This document shows positions 32,601-42,925 of a stretch of 64,000 bases of DNA, piece by piece. The DNA comes from Mesostigma viride. Lineage: Eukaryota > Streptophyta > Mesostigmatophyceae > Mesostigmatales > Mesostigmataceae. The stretch covers positions 1-64,000 of the forward strand of contig RPFO01000703.1 of the NCBI GenBank assembly GCA_009746045.1, given 5' to 3'. Position 1 is the stretch's first letter, and the number at the start of each line of letters is the position of its first letter. The notes beneath the pieces are model-generated. The model was not told the DNA's origin and did no database searches. It saw only the letters and a list, made by a program, of their open reading frames with translations. A program made the translations under genes and the position numbers.

Positions 32601-34956
32601 GCCGCCCGCGCGCGCCGGCAGCGCCGCTGGCCCCCGCGCGCCGACTGCCCCGCCCCGCCGCCCGTCGACAGCCCCGCCCCGCCGCCCGCGCGCGCCGGCA
32701 GCGCCGCTGGCCCCCGCGCGCCGACTGCCCCGCCCCGCCGCCCGTCGACTGCCCCGCCCCGCCGCCCACGCGCGCCGGCAGCACCGCTGGCCCCCCGCAC
32801 GCCGACGGCCCTGCCCCGCCGCCCGTCGACTGCCCCGCCCCGCCGCCCGTCGACAGCCCCGCCCCGCCGCCCGCGCGCGCCGGCAGCACCGCTGGCCCGC
32901 CGCCCGTCGACGGCCCTGCCCCGCCGCCCGTCGACTGCCCCGCCCCGCCGCGCACCGGCAGCGCCGCCCCGCTGCCCGCTGACTGCCCCGCCCCGCCGCG
33001 TGCCGGCTGCGCCGCCGCTGCCGCCCCGCCGCGCACCGATGGCGCCGCCCCTCCGTGCGCCGGCTGCGCCTCGCTGCACGCAGGCTGCACGACATCACCA
33101 CGCACCCTGGTGACCTTGATAACCTGATCCTCCCTACCGGTCATCCAATCTACCGTGCTGCACCAACCGGCAAACGACTCGCGCTGCAACGGAGTGAGAA
33201 AGTTCCTGACATCGTAAGCGCACCCCAATACCTTGACCTCCGTGCCAGCGGGGACGGTCGAGTTGCAGTTCGCAGCTGCACCACTAGGCTGACTGAATGC
33301 CTCTTCTATGGCCGCCACCCAGCTCTCCAAAGTTGGGTACTTGTGCACGAAGCTAGGCCCCCCCGCCACAGCGTGTCTCATGTAGGCCACAAGCACGCCG
33401 AATTTCTGATCTGGGTCGGCGTGCGTGTGGCCCACGAGCATGCGGTGCATTTCGACGACGTCGAAGAAGCCAACGTGTACGAGCCACCATGCAAACAGTA
33501 AGACGGTGTGATTCCGGTTTTCACTCCCACCGTCCAGTTGCAGGCACAAACACCTGGGCATGTGCGGCAGCCCCGCCCTCCTCCATGGCTGGTCCCTCAT
33601 CAACTGCGCCAGGATGTGCATCAGCATCGTGACGGTGACACTGCCGGAGAGGTTGTCGGTCATGAGGACCCATGCGAGAACGATGAACCACATCGCCTTG
33701 TACCCATGGACGGCCGCACAGAAGAGCGAGAACGGCATCATGCCACCTGCATAGCTGCCCCATGAGTCGGGCCCCCCCACCAGCTTCGGCCAGTATGTCT
33801 TGGCGTGATCCAGCTTGTCGAGGTTGATCGACAAAATGGCCGTCAACATAGCGGCCACCATCGCGCAGGCAAGCTCGCGCCTCAACCAATAGTTCTGGCG
33901 GGTAAACCAGGCCAGAGCGACATGTTGCTTGATTTGGTTGTCGACGTACTGCCGTTGTGCCTCAGTTGAAGCACCGCGGCGCCGCATGCGCAGTTCCACG
34001 CAGTCCGCGCAGTGACCGGTGCTCTTGTTGTGCGGGCATACCACCACCTTCGGGCTCCTCTGCCCTGGGAAGTAGTCGCCTTTGCAGTAGGTGCGCCAGA
34101 TGCGGTAGAATGCGTTGTAGCCTAGCACCTTGGCCCCTTCCCCCGCTTCTGCCACCACGTCTTCAACGTACATGGCGTGCATCTCCTTGATGGACATGAC
34201 GTCCATGAAGACAACGCCAGCATGAGTCGGGTCATGGTCTGCGATCTGCTGCACCAACTCGTGCATCCACATTGCTGCGTGTTCGCCAACCTCCGAACGC
34301 CCCCGAGCATCACGCTCAGGTGGTGCGTGCTCCAGACCAACACCGAAAGTCGCTAGGTCGTTGGGATGCACAGTCAGGAAATACTCTTTCGCCGACACGA
34401 CCGACGCCACCAGATTGTTCCAAGTCGCCCGGGTAACGCCGGCCATCTTCCGGATGGCAGATGCACAACCGGTGACGGTGTACATGCACCCCGCAATCAC
34501 CACGTCCACGTGTAAAGGGCCGGTAATGATGTACTTCTTGTAACGGCCACCGTCGGCAGGGGATTCTACCTCGATGTTGCCCACGCCGGCCGACCGGATC
34601 ACGTCGCAAAGGGAGGCCATGCGCTGCTGGTCCGTTTGGTTGTACAGGTACTCTCGAAAGGCAGTCCACGACCTGGTATCGGTAAGTAAGGTGCCCACCT
34701 TCTCGAGGCAATGCTCCCCACAAGTCGGACCGCACTTCCTGGCCTTGGCGATGTCCTTGTCAACGGACTTCAATTTGGAGGCGAGAAGCCGGGCGCCATC
34801 TTTCTTCCCACTGCGGTTCGCTCGAGAGGAAGACGTGCCGGGCCCCATTTCCGTGTGAAGCAGGTCGTCGTCAGAGCCGTCAGAATCCCCGCCCCAACTA
34901 GCTTCAGAACTCGCATCCGAATCCACCAGGTCTGGCACATCCCATTCTTCATCCAT
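29675..34956 (-). CDS. DUF7869-like putative DDE transposase gene, frame-shifted inside a minisatellite
   Basis: The start ATG is at 34956 (MDEEWDVPDLVDSDASSE) and the stop at 29675, after a poly-Asp tail. The N-terminal ~650 residues are open to about 33030: an acidic, Ser-rich start; a Cys cluster (CGPTCGEHC, ~80); a second Cys/His cluster (CPHNKSTGHCADC, ~310); then RNase-H-like blocks INLDKLDHA (~376), LQLDGGSENRNH (~474) and GHTHADPDQKFG (~512). The last two match what I remember of the DUF7869 family, read as a DDE/D-type transposase. The C-terminal ~500 residues (from about 31230) lie in another frame and contain AVLYWHPSAGILCNS and WHPWNPDIAQW, a possible chromatin-reader-like fold. 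The two parts meet in a minisatellite open in all frames. The same Gly-rich motif GGGAGxSTGGG is encoded in phase at both ends, so I infer one protein with a Gly-rich linker. Introns were not resolved. Confidence 0.6.
31225..33060. repeat. GC-rich coding minisatellite (GCCCGTCGAC units), open in several frames
   Basis: Plus strand CCCGCCGCCCGTCGAC then TGCCCCGCC units alternate with longer units holding GCGCGCCGGCAGCGCCGCTGG. SalI-like GTCGAC recurs dozens of times. A key variable is the C-run before GCGCGCC or GCACGCC: five C in some copies, six in others, which shifts the reading frame. Almost no T/A-rich codons exist, so long ORFs run on both strands. In the transposase gene it encodes (G)nAGQSTGGG-type linkers or Arg/Ala-rich runs depending on frame. 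Confidence 0.93.
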
Positions 34957-34963
34957 GTTAATA

Positions 34964-35415
34964 GGAAATCTACTGTATTACACCCGGTGGTGCTTGGACA
35001 GAAGCAAGAAACCCCGCCCACCGCTCAAATGTGGCGCCCAACAAAACCCTAAACTGATTTCTTCAATAAGTCTACTGTTCTACATCCGGTGGTGGATGGA
35101 CACAAGCAATAAAGGCCCTGCCCACACCTCAGATTTCTTTAGAAAATCTACTGATCTACATTCGATGGCGCCTTCACAGAAGCAGGAAACTCCGCCCACC
35201 GGTCAAATGTGACGCCCAACAAAGCCCCAACTGATTTCTTCAAGAAGTATACTGTTTTACAGCCGGTAGTGCTTGGGCAGAAGCACTATCAAAGAGACAA
35301 CCAGCGCAGGCCAGAAATCGCAGGCCAGAAATCGCAACTATGTAAAGCCCGCCCACACATCGGATTTCTTTACGAAAAGCCTGTTTTACATTCGATAGGA
35401 ATTATAAGATTCAAG
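34964..35415. repeat. Dimeric tandem repeat upstream of the DUF7869-like gene
   Basis: CTACTGTNNTACANCCGGTGG-like landmarks occur near 34970, 35071, 35148 and 35248, alternating with GCCCACC..TCAAATGTG and CCTGCCCACAC blocks. The dimer period is about 180 bp, about 2.5 copies, diverged. It directly precedes the ATG at 34956 on the minus strand, so it may hold that gene's promoter. Confidence 0.7.
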
Positions 35416-35469
35416 CAGCAATACTCGTTTCTACCTGCGTGCGACTGCTGCGGCTGAGTGCTGCATTGA

Positions 35470-36545
35470 ACTTGTCTTCACGTCTTCACGTCTTCCCGTC
35501 TTCACGTCTTCACCGCGTCTTCACCTGTCTTCACCACGTCTTCACGTCTTCACGACTTCACCTGAACACCTGAACTTCACCTGAACTTGCCGTATCGTGT
35601 CTGAACGTCTTCACGTCTTCACGTCTTCACGTCTTCACGTCTTCACCGCGTCTTCACCTGTCTTCACCACGTCTTCACGGCTTCACGGCTTCACGTCTTC
35701 ACGGCTTCACCTGAACACCTGAACTTCACCTGAACTTGCCGTATCGTGTCTGAACGTCTTCACGTCTTCACGTCTTCACGTCTTCACCGCGTCTTCACCT
35801 GTCTTCACCACGTCTTCACGGCTTCACGGCTTCACGTCTTCACGGCTTCACCTGAACACCTGAACTTCACCTGAACTTGCCGTATCGTGTCTGAACGTCT
35901 TCACGTCTTCACGTCTTCACGTCTTCACGTCTTCACCGCGTCTTCACCTGTCTTCACCACGTCTTCACGGCTTCACGGCTTCACGTCTTCACGGCTTCAC
36001 CTGAACACCTGAACTTCACCTGAACTTGCCGTATCGTGTCTGAACGTCTTCACGTCTTCACGTCTTCACGTCTTCACCGCGTCTTCACCTGTCTTCACCA
36101 CGTCTTCACGGCTTCACGGCTTCACGTCTTCACGGCTTCACCTGAACACCTGAACTTCACCTGAACTTGCCGTATCGTGTCTGAACGTCTTCACGTCTTC
36201 ACGTCTTCACGTCTTCACGTCTTCACCGCGTCTTCACCTGTCTTCACCACGTCTTCACGGCTTCACGGCTTCACGTCTTCACGGCTTCACCTGAACACCT
36301 GAACTTCACCTGAACTTGCCGTATCGTGTCTGAACGTCTTCACGTCTTCACGTCTTCACGTCTTCACCGCGTCTTCACCTGTCTTCACCACGTCTTCACG
36401 GCTTCACGGCTTCACGTCTTCACGGCTTCACCTGAACACCTGAACTTCACCTGAACTTGCCGTATCGTGTCTGAACGTCTTCACGTCTTCACGTCTTCAC
36501 GTCTTCACGTCTTCACGTCTTCACCGCGTCTTCACCTGTCTTCAA
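35470..36545. repeat. Higher-order tandem array of CTTCACGT octamers, 149/141-bp alternation
   Basis: The landmark CGTATCGTGTCTGAACG falls at 35591, 35740, 35881, 36030, 36171, 36320 and 36461. The spacings are 149, 141, 149, 141, 149 and 141 bp. The 8-bp difference is one CTTCACGT octamer (four versus three copies), so the true unit is a ~290-bp dimer repeated about three times, near-identical. The array lies between the divergent genes starting at 34956 (minus) and 36649 (plus). Confidence 0.93.
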
Positions 36546-36648
36546 GCAGTGTCACCCAGTTCCCGCTTGATTCAAATGCACTTCGCGCTTGAATTCGTGA
36601 CTTCGCCCCGCTCAAGGTGGAAGGTGATGGGCACTAGCCACGGGAACT

Positions 36649-38117
36649 ATGCCCGATGCTGATAGCCGAAGCGATGACATGGACGAATTGAGTGATTTGT
36701 GTTATGCCGGGGACGATTGTAGAAAATGGGTGCTAGGAAAGAAACCTGGTGCCATGAAAGTAGATTTTTTGGCCGGTGCAAACCACCAATGCGCCGGCCG
36801 ATGTGGCAAGGTCCTGCACGGCATCTGTACGCATATTTTCAGGCACGCAGACGACGGTGACGGCACGGAATGGCAATGCTCTGACTGCGGCGGCCCTCCA
36901 CGATGCCAGCCGTGCGCCACGCTCGAGCAGCCAGGGCACACTAGCAACATTAAGCCCACGGAGCCTTCCACTATCAGCCCAGAGTGCCCGGATAATTCGT
37001 TTCGCCCGCCCGTCACCGAGGATGACCTGAATTTCGATGATGATGTCGGTTGTGATGATGAAGCTGCAATGGCAGAGGATGACTTCCATCATGATGGGGC
37101 TGCAAATGCGACAAACGAGAAAGATTCCCCGATGTCTCCTCAGCGTCCTGCCGACGAGCATGGTCATTCAAACCCGGGTTCGGGGCTGGACGCCACTAAG
37201 GAGGCTCTGTTCTCTTCCCCTCTACCTGAGGCCGGCGTTCCTGAAAAGCGGGACGATGGCACGCCGGTCCCTACTGCAAGGTCTTTTAGCCGCAGTGGAC
37301 CGATGGCACTGTCTGTCGTGGAAATTTCTGGCTGGGATACCCTCGGGGTGGTGGTGGGGGGCCTCACCATCGACAAACAGCTGCAAGCGGTGCTGGTCGC
37401 CCAAACGACCTACACAACAAAGAAAACATTAAAATCGGCATACACAAATGCGGCACGGGGGAGATCCTCTACCATCAAGATGACAGATGTGGTGTGCATG
37501 GTCGTCGATCGTGACCCTGCCACTGGGCACATCCCCGGATTCAAGGTAGTTGACACATTTCCGGAGAGTGCGCGAAACGAGCGTATTGAGCGCACTCTCG
37601 CCTGGGCCCAGTCGCACCAAGGTGAGCTGGTGTCCCAGATGACATGGGACTTCCTCGCTGAGGTCCCATGCATCTTGACAACAGGATTTCCTAGGGACCC
37701 CGCCCTTGCCTTGTATTCAGGTCCTGCTGCAGCGGCGTGGCCTCCGGCGCCTAGCCGGGGGATGCGAGTGCGTGCCCTCCCGCCCATAGTGAAGCCCCCA
37801 GAGGCAGCCACGCCTTTGGTGGACGTCACCAACGCACAACAGCGACCCAAGCGGAACAGCAAAGCCAAGTCCTCCCAGCCGGCAGAGAAACGCCGGCAGC
37901 CAGAGCGCACCCAGCCAGAGCGTACCCAGCCGCTGCCGCCGCCGACCCCCGTACTGGTGGGCGTGGAACAGACGATGAGAGAGATGCAACGAGCTATGGA
38001 GAACCAAAGCAAGAAGGTTGAACAGCTTGGTTTGCAGCTGTACAAAGAGGTGCAGAAACAAGTGGTCCAGCTGGAGCAGCAACTGCAGCAGCAGCAGCAG
38101 CAACTGCAGCAGCAACT

Positions 38118-38207
<90 letters not shown>

Positions 38208-39420
38208 GCAACAGCAACAGCTACAGCAACAGCTACAGCAACAGCAGCAGCAGTTCCCGCAGCCGCCGCCGCAGCAGCAGCAGCAGCACCAGCAGTTCCC
38301 GCAGCAGCAGCAGCAGTTCCCGCAGCAGCAGCAGCAGTTCCCGCAGCAGCAGCAGCAGTTCCCGCAGCAGCAGCAGCAGTTCCCGCAGCAGCAGCAGCAG
38401 TTCCCGCAGCAGCAGCAGCAGTTCCCGCAGCAGCAGCAGCAGTTCCCGCAGCAGCAGCAGCAGTTCCCGCAGCAGCAGCAGCAGTTCCCGCAGCAGCAGC
38501 AGCAGTTCCCGCAGCAGCAGCAGCAGTTCCCGCAGCAGCAGCAGCAGTTCCCGCAGCAGCAGCAGCAGTTCCCGCAGCAGCAGCAGCAGTTCCCGCAGCA
38601 GCAGCAGCAGTTCCCGCAGCAGCAGCAGCAGCAGTTCCCGCAGGCATCGTCGGCAGTGCTTCATCTACAGCTGGCGTCACCGGCAACACAGCAGTTCCCG
38701 CAGGCATCGTCGGGAGCACTTCAGTTACAGCTGGCGTCACCAGCAGCGCTTCAGTTCCCGCAGGCAGCGTCGGCAATGTGGCAGATTCCACAGGCATGGT
38801 CGGCACTGCAGCAGTTTTCGCAGGGACCGTCGGCAGCAGAGCAGTTCCCGCAGGGATCATCGGTGGTGCAGCAGTTCTTTGTGAGTCATTCGTGTAGTGT
38901 TGAGTGGGTGGGGTGGGGGGTGGGGTGGGTGGGTGGGGTGGGTGGGTGGGGTGGGGGGGGGTGGGTGGGTGGGGGGGGGGGGGGGGGGGATGGGGGGGTT
39001 GACTGTGTGACTGCGTGGCTGCTTGGCTGGAAAGGAGGGTGCGTGGCTGTGTGGCTGCGTGGCTGCGTGGCTGCGCTGCTGCGTGGCTGCGTGGCTGGCT
39101 GGCTGGCTGGCTGGGGGGGGTGCCGGGTGCGTGGATGCGTGGATGTGTGGCTGGGTGGGTGCGTCACTGCGTGGCTGGCTGGCTTTGTGGCTGCGTGGGC
39201 GGCTGGATGGCCGGGTCAGCGTGGCTGCGTGTTCAATGGGATGCTAATATGTTGTTGCCTTTGGATGCCACAATTCATGGATTCTTTTGTTCACATGCAG
39301 GTGCTGCCGTCTTCCCCATCGACGTCGTCAAGACCGATGTCGCCAAGAAGGATGATGCAATCACTCTCGGCCATGTTTAACTCATGTGGGCCTTCATGGC
39401 CACGGGGGAAATATGATTGA
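36649..39420 (+). CDS. Cys-rich (PHD-like) poly-Gln protein with one intron
   Basis: Exon 1 is 36649-38880 (ATG, MPDADSRSDDMDELSDLCYA) and exon 2 is 39301-39420, giving 783 residues after splicing. Residues ~20-95 hold a Cys/His cluster (HQCAGRCGKVLHGICTHIF, WQCSDCGGPPRCQPC) like a PHD or related zinc finger. Residues ~220-350 form a globular part (SGWDTLGVVVGGLTIDKQ, CMVVDRDPATGHIPGFKVV) I do not recognise. From ~480 on come a long Gln tract and about 18-20 copies of QQQQFP (18-bp units). This fits a DNA- or chromatin-binding accessory protein. It is divergent from the DUF7869-like gene and co-directional with the transposase-like gene at 40497, so it may be the second protein of a large transposon. 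A possible poly(A) signal AATAAA lies at 39700. Confidence 0.6.
38080..38643 (+). repeat. CAG/CAA tract and 18-bp QQQQFP coding minisatellite
   Basis: CAG runs with a central CAA run (38174-38206), then CAGCAGCAGCAGTTCCCG repeated about 18-20 times. The ORFs on the other frames and strand (poly-Ser, poly-Ala, poly-Leu) are shadows of this tract. Confidence 0.95.
38881..39300 (+). other. Predicted intron (420 nt, GT-AG) of the poly-Gln gene
   Basis: The donor is GTGAGTCATT directly after CAGTTCTTT and the acceptor is TTCACATGCAG before GTGCTGCCG. Inside are a (GTGGG)n tract, a G-run and a GGCTGCGTGGCTGCGTGGCT minisatellite. The composition changes abruptly from Gln-rich coding to G/T-rich repeat, and phase is kept on both sides. 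The length is a multiple of 3 with no stop, so the unspliced frame also stays open. Confidence 0.7.
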
Positions 39421-39764
39421 ATCAGTTCTTTGACACTGAGTTGGCACTAGACGCAACACCTTTGATGCACATGAGTGCAGGGCGCATGTGTTGAAACCAT
39501 GCAACCATGGCGATCCCTCAAAAAGTTTGGTTATGTAATAAGTGAGACAATTATTCCGGACGTATGATGGCCCAACGTCCTGTAAGGTTGAGTTGTCTTA
39601 TTCAATTGGCATAAGTTGTCTTATTGATGTTGTCTCATTGCCTTAATGGGTCAATTGTCTTAGTTTATATCATGTATATCTTGGGAAACTCATTGCTTCA
39701 ATAAAATGCATGTTAGGCGCAATCAACCCCCTCAAACACATCTGAAAACTGCACAGTGCATCAA

Positions 39765-40352
39765 ATGTATCCTAAACAAAAAAATGTATCCTAATCCGGT
39801 AAAACCACCCCCGTCGTTATCCATGATGAACTGAATGGGTTTCGTGCAAATCAAGTTTTTTTGTTTTGGTGTTCCAGTTGCGCCGGCCGGCGTTTCCAAT
39901 GGTATCTTGCGCGCACTTGCAAAAGCTTGCACGCTTATCAACATTTTGTGTTGGTAAACATTTTATCACCTCTGGGATTTCCGCCTTCACTACCTGAGTT
40001 GCTTCTTTGTGGTTTTCAAATGCAACCGAGTTACGCCGGCCGTCGTTACTCATGACAAATTGTAGGGGTTTTGTGCAAATCACTTTTGTATGGTTTACAT
40101 GCATCCAGTTGCGCCGGCCGGCGTTTCCTATGGTATCTTGCAGTTGCGCAATCAGGCCCGATTACCAAAATTGTGTTTGTACATCTTTTTTACACCTGAA
40201 GGATTTCTGCCCGCATATCCTGAGTTGCTTCTTAATGGTTTTTAATTGCGCCCGAGTTACGCCGGCCGTCGTTATTAATGACAAACTGTATGTGTTTCAT
40301 AAAATCACTTTTGTATGGTTTACATGCATCCAGTTGCGCCGGCCGGCGTTAT
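39765..40352 (+). repeat. Dimeric array of the GTTACGCC/GTTGCGCC motif upstream of the 40497 gene
   Basis: Type A (GTTACGCCGGCCGTCGTTA) starts at 40030 and 40256; type B (GTTGCGCCGGCCGGCGTT) at 39877, 40108 and 40333. A degenerate copy (CCCCCGTCGTTA) is near 39805. Spacings are about 153, 78, 148 and 77 bp, so A and B alternate in a ~226-bp dimer. Intervening text also repeats (TCACTTTTGTATGGTTTACA, GAGTTGCTTCTT). All copies read in the direction of the downstream gene. A possible acceptor CATCCTCAG ends at 40437, so this may be a 5'-UTR intron. Confidence 0.85.
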
Positions 40353-40496
40353 TAATGACGCTTGTCGTTCTTGTTTGATGCCCATCGTTTTCGTCGTGTC
40401 TTTAATGGTGATTATTTATCATTACTCATCCTCAGGGCTTTCGGTGCCGCGGGATTAAGAGGCGGAAAAAATCAGCTGCCCTCTGACCAAAGTCTG

Positions 40497-41075
40497 ATGG
40501 CGCAATCGGGGCGGGGGGCCGTTTCCGACGGTTCGCGTCCCTTGTCCAAGGACGACCGGGAGCCTGCACTTTGCGGTCCCTGGAGCGACAAGTACATCGA
40601 GAACAAGGGGTACAAAATTGCCAATGCCATCTTTCCTATCATGGCGGAACACGTGAAAGCAAACAACCACAGGACGCCAGAGATGAGCGCGGAGGTTCTG
40701 TCTTGCGCAGCTTCAAGACTAAATGCCATGGTGGCGGAGAGCAACGGCATTAAGAAGAGGAAGAACTGTGACGACGGGCTTCCTGAAAGTTGGGCGGAAT
40801 CTCTTCGGGATACCATCAAGAAGGCTTTTGGCGACTTGGGAACATCTGAGAAGGATCGTGGGCTTAGGTGGGCCTTGTGTGGACTTGTTACGAAGGCAAT
40901 GGAGGGCGTCCCGGACAGGATTGTGGAGCGCGCGTTCGGGATTGACAGGCGCTTTGTCGCAACTGTTCGGGGTCACAGGGATGGAATGGAAGAAGGGGAG
41001 GACGACCTTTTGCTGAGTGCGCCAGAGAGGAGAAAGAGGAAAAACGAGCTTCCGACGGAAGTGATTGCCCTGATA
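40497..41075 (+). pseudogene. Putative DDE transposase gene, 5' part, broken by a TA-flanked element
   Basis: From ATG 40497 (MAQSGRGAVSDGSRPLSKDD) the frame runs 193 codons to the insertion point after codon ATA at 41073-41075. Visible parts are GPWSDKYIENKGYKIANAIF, a Lys/Arg-rich KKRKNCDDG and APERRKRKNELPTEVIALI. The frame continues exactly at 46345 once the insertion and one TA are removed. The ORF also extends upstream to 40362 without an ATG. The N-terminal domain is unrecognised; it may be a DNA-binding helical region. As it stands the gene is interrupted and ends 18 codons into the inserted element. Confidence 0.65.
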
Positions 41076-41112
41076 CAGTACCAACCCGCGGTAACGCAAC
41101 TAGTTACGCAAC
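41076..41112 (+). repeat. Left terminal inverted repeat
   Basis: 37 bp; begins CAGTACCAACC and ends with a direct repeat of ACGCAAC (41094-41100 and 41106-41112). Preceded by target-site TA. Confidence 0.92.
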
Positions 41113-41774
41113 TAATCAAAAAAAATTAAATGACGTATTTATATGAAGGAAGTGTAGGGCTATCCAACGCCACCTTCCGTTGCGTAAAAGCTTATGTCTA
41201 CAGAAAGATACGGGGTCAGGAAGAATCGCCATAGCCAGTTCCGCAAGTGGCACTCACCGATTTTGCGGTTCCGCAACGAGGGAGAAACGGGGAGAAACGC
41301 AACAAACATGGGGTACCCTCGATGTAGGGGCCAATAATGAACTGACGCGTTGCGGTTAAAAAGGATGCGGCGGAAGTCAGAAGTCTGAAATTCGATCCTC
41401 AGTTATTTACGTCTGGCTTCCTCGTATTTACGAAAGGTGCGTAAGGGCTGCCACCGGTACGTACAGCCGCCATGGCATATCGACGTGTTAAAATTTGGCA
41501 TACACGCCAAAATTAATTTTGCCCGACAGGCTCATGAAATATAATGTGTTCGCTTGGACTGTTTATATGTACTGAAAGCATAGCATCATTGACGATGGCT
41601 TGTGCGAAATCCTCACATTAATATGTAAAGTACTAATCGTGGATCGGACGTGCATAACGTGCATGTACCAAAAAATTTGTGGGCGCGGTGTACGTATTTT
41701 TCACACTTGATCATCGTGAACCGGCGTGTACCCTCGTCCGGCGCACGCATTACATACTACATACACGTGTACGT

Positions 41775-41857
41775 ACGACAGGACAACAGCTATCTATCAA
41801 TGATGATAGATAGCTGTTTGTCCTGTCGGTCATTGATAGATAGCTGTTGTCCTGTCG
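41775..41857. repeat. Nested hairpin (GACAGGACAACAGCTATCTA)
   Basis: GACAGGACAACAGCTATCTA is followed within 10 bp by its inverse TAGATAGCTGTTTGTCCTGTC and then by a second inverse copy, giving two alternative hairpins with about 20-bp stems. Confidence 0.8.
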
Positions 41858-42069
41858 GAGATAGTACAACAATTACAATACATTATCACTTGATCTTAGC
41901 TTGCAATTTATAAACATTAAATCATCATTTTTAAAAGGAACAAATATAATTGATCATCCACAAGTCCGCCTGTAAGTGGGTGCACACGGGTGTACACTAC
42001 GGGTGTACACAGGTGTACACGCCGGGTGTATTATGTAGTAGAAACAGCCCGGTACATGCTCTACTACCA

Positions 42070-42385
42070 GTCTGCCACACGCTAAGTGTCGTTGGTAAAA
42101 CTAGGCATTTCAGGCTATTTTTGGCATACCTGGGTCACCTTAACTGTTATATGGAAATAAACTAACACCCATTTCACCGGAAAGTGTCGTTGGTATGTAG
42201 CTAGTGGCGTGACCCACAACGTCGTTGTGGGTCACGCTCCACTTCGGTCTACTGCCACACGCCGTGTCGGCGCTTGGTATCTACATCTATGTGGTGGCGT
42301 GACCCACAACGTCGTTGTGGGTCACGCTCCACTTCGGTCTATGTACTGCCATGCCACACGCTAAGTGTCGGCGCTTGGTATGTAA
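42070..42385. repeat. ~90-bp tandem repeats with a 31-bp perfect palindrome
   Basis: GCGTGACCCACAACG, one base, CGTTGTGGGTCACGC occurs at about 42207 and 42297, each flanked by GTGGC and CTCCACTTCGGTCT. GCCACACGC and GTGTCG..TTGGTA blocks alternate with the palindromes. Stems are perfect over 15 bp in both copies. Confidence 0.85.
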
Positions 42386-42499
42386 GCTTACTGTATTTAG
42401 TCATTTTAGTGGCGTGATCCACAACGAAGCCGATACATGTGTACCCTCATCTGACACTTATGTACTAATACCGTCTCTGACACATATGTAAGTACTAAT

Positions 42500-42925
42500 A
42501 ATGCCGTCTCCCAAGGTACGCAATCTACCGACTTGCGTGCTCAAGGGGCCGGTTTTCCCCCGGGTGCGCACTTATCAGAATCGCACGACCACACCGCGCG
42601 CAACCTGGAGTGTGCGTTTGAAAGAAAACAATGCCATTTCCAAAGGTGTAGGTACGCAATCTATCGACTTTACTAGGGAGTGCGTAACTAGGGAGTGCGC
42701 AAGGGGCCGGTTTCCCCCCGGGTGCGCACTTCTCAGAATCGCACAACCACACCGCGCGCAACCTGGAGTGTGCGTTTGAAAGAAAACAATGCCATTTCCA
42801 AAGGTGTAGGTACGCAATCTATCGACTTTACTAGGGAGTGCGTAACGAGGGAGTGCGCAAGGGGCCGGTTTCCCCCCGGGTGCGCACTTCTCAGAATCGC
42901 ACGACCACACCGTGCAACCTGAAGT
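42500..42925. repeat. 158-bp tandem repeat, ~2.7 copies
   Basis: GGGGCCGGTTTCCCC falls at about 42545, 42703 and 42861 (158-bp period). The unit also holds GGTGCGCACTT, CAGAATCGCAC, AACCTGGAGTGTGCG and GGTACGCAATCTA. Near-identical copies. ORFs in it are repeat shadows. Confidence 0.92.

Noticed and set aside
30955-32982. Plus-strand ORFs of 675 and 466 codons (Pro/Arg/Ala)
   Set aside because: Antisense shadows of the GC-rich minisatellite in the DUF7869-like gene.
37994-38884. 288-codon poly-Ala/Val ORF on minus and poly-Ser ORF on plus
   Set aside because: Other-frame readings of the CAG/QQQQFP tract in the poly-Gln gene.
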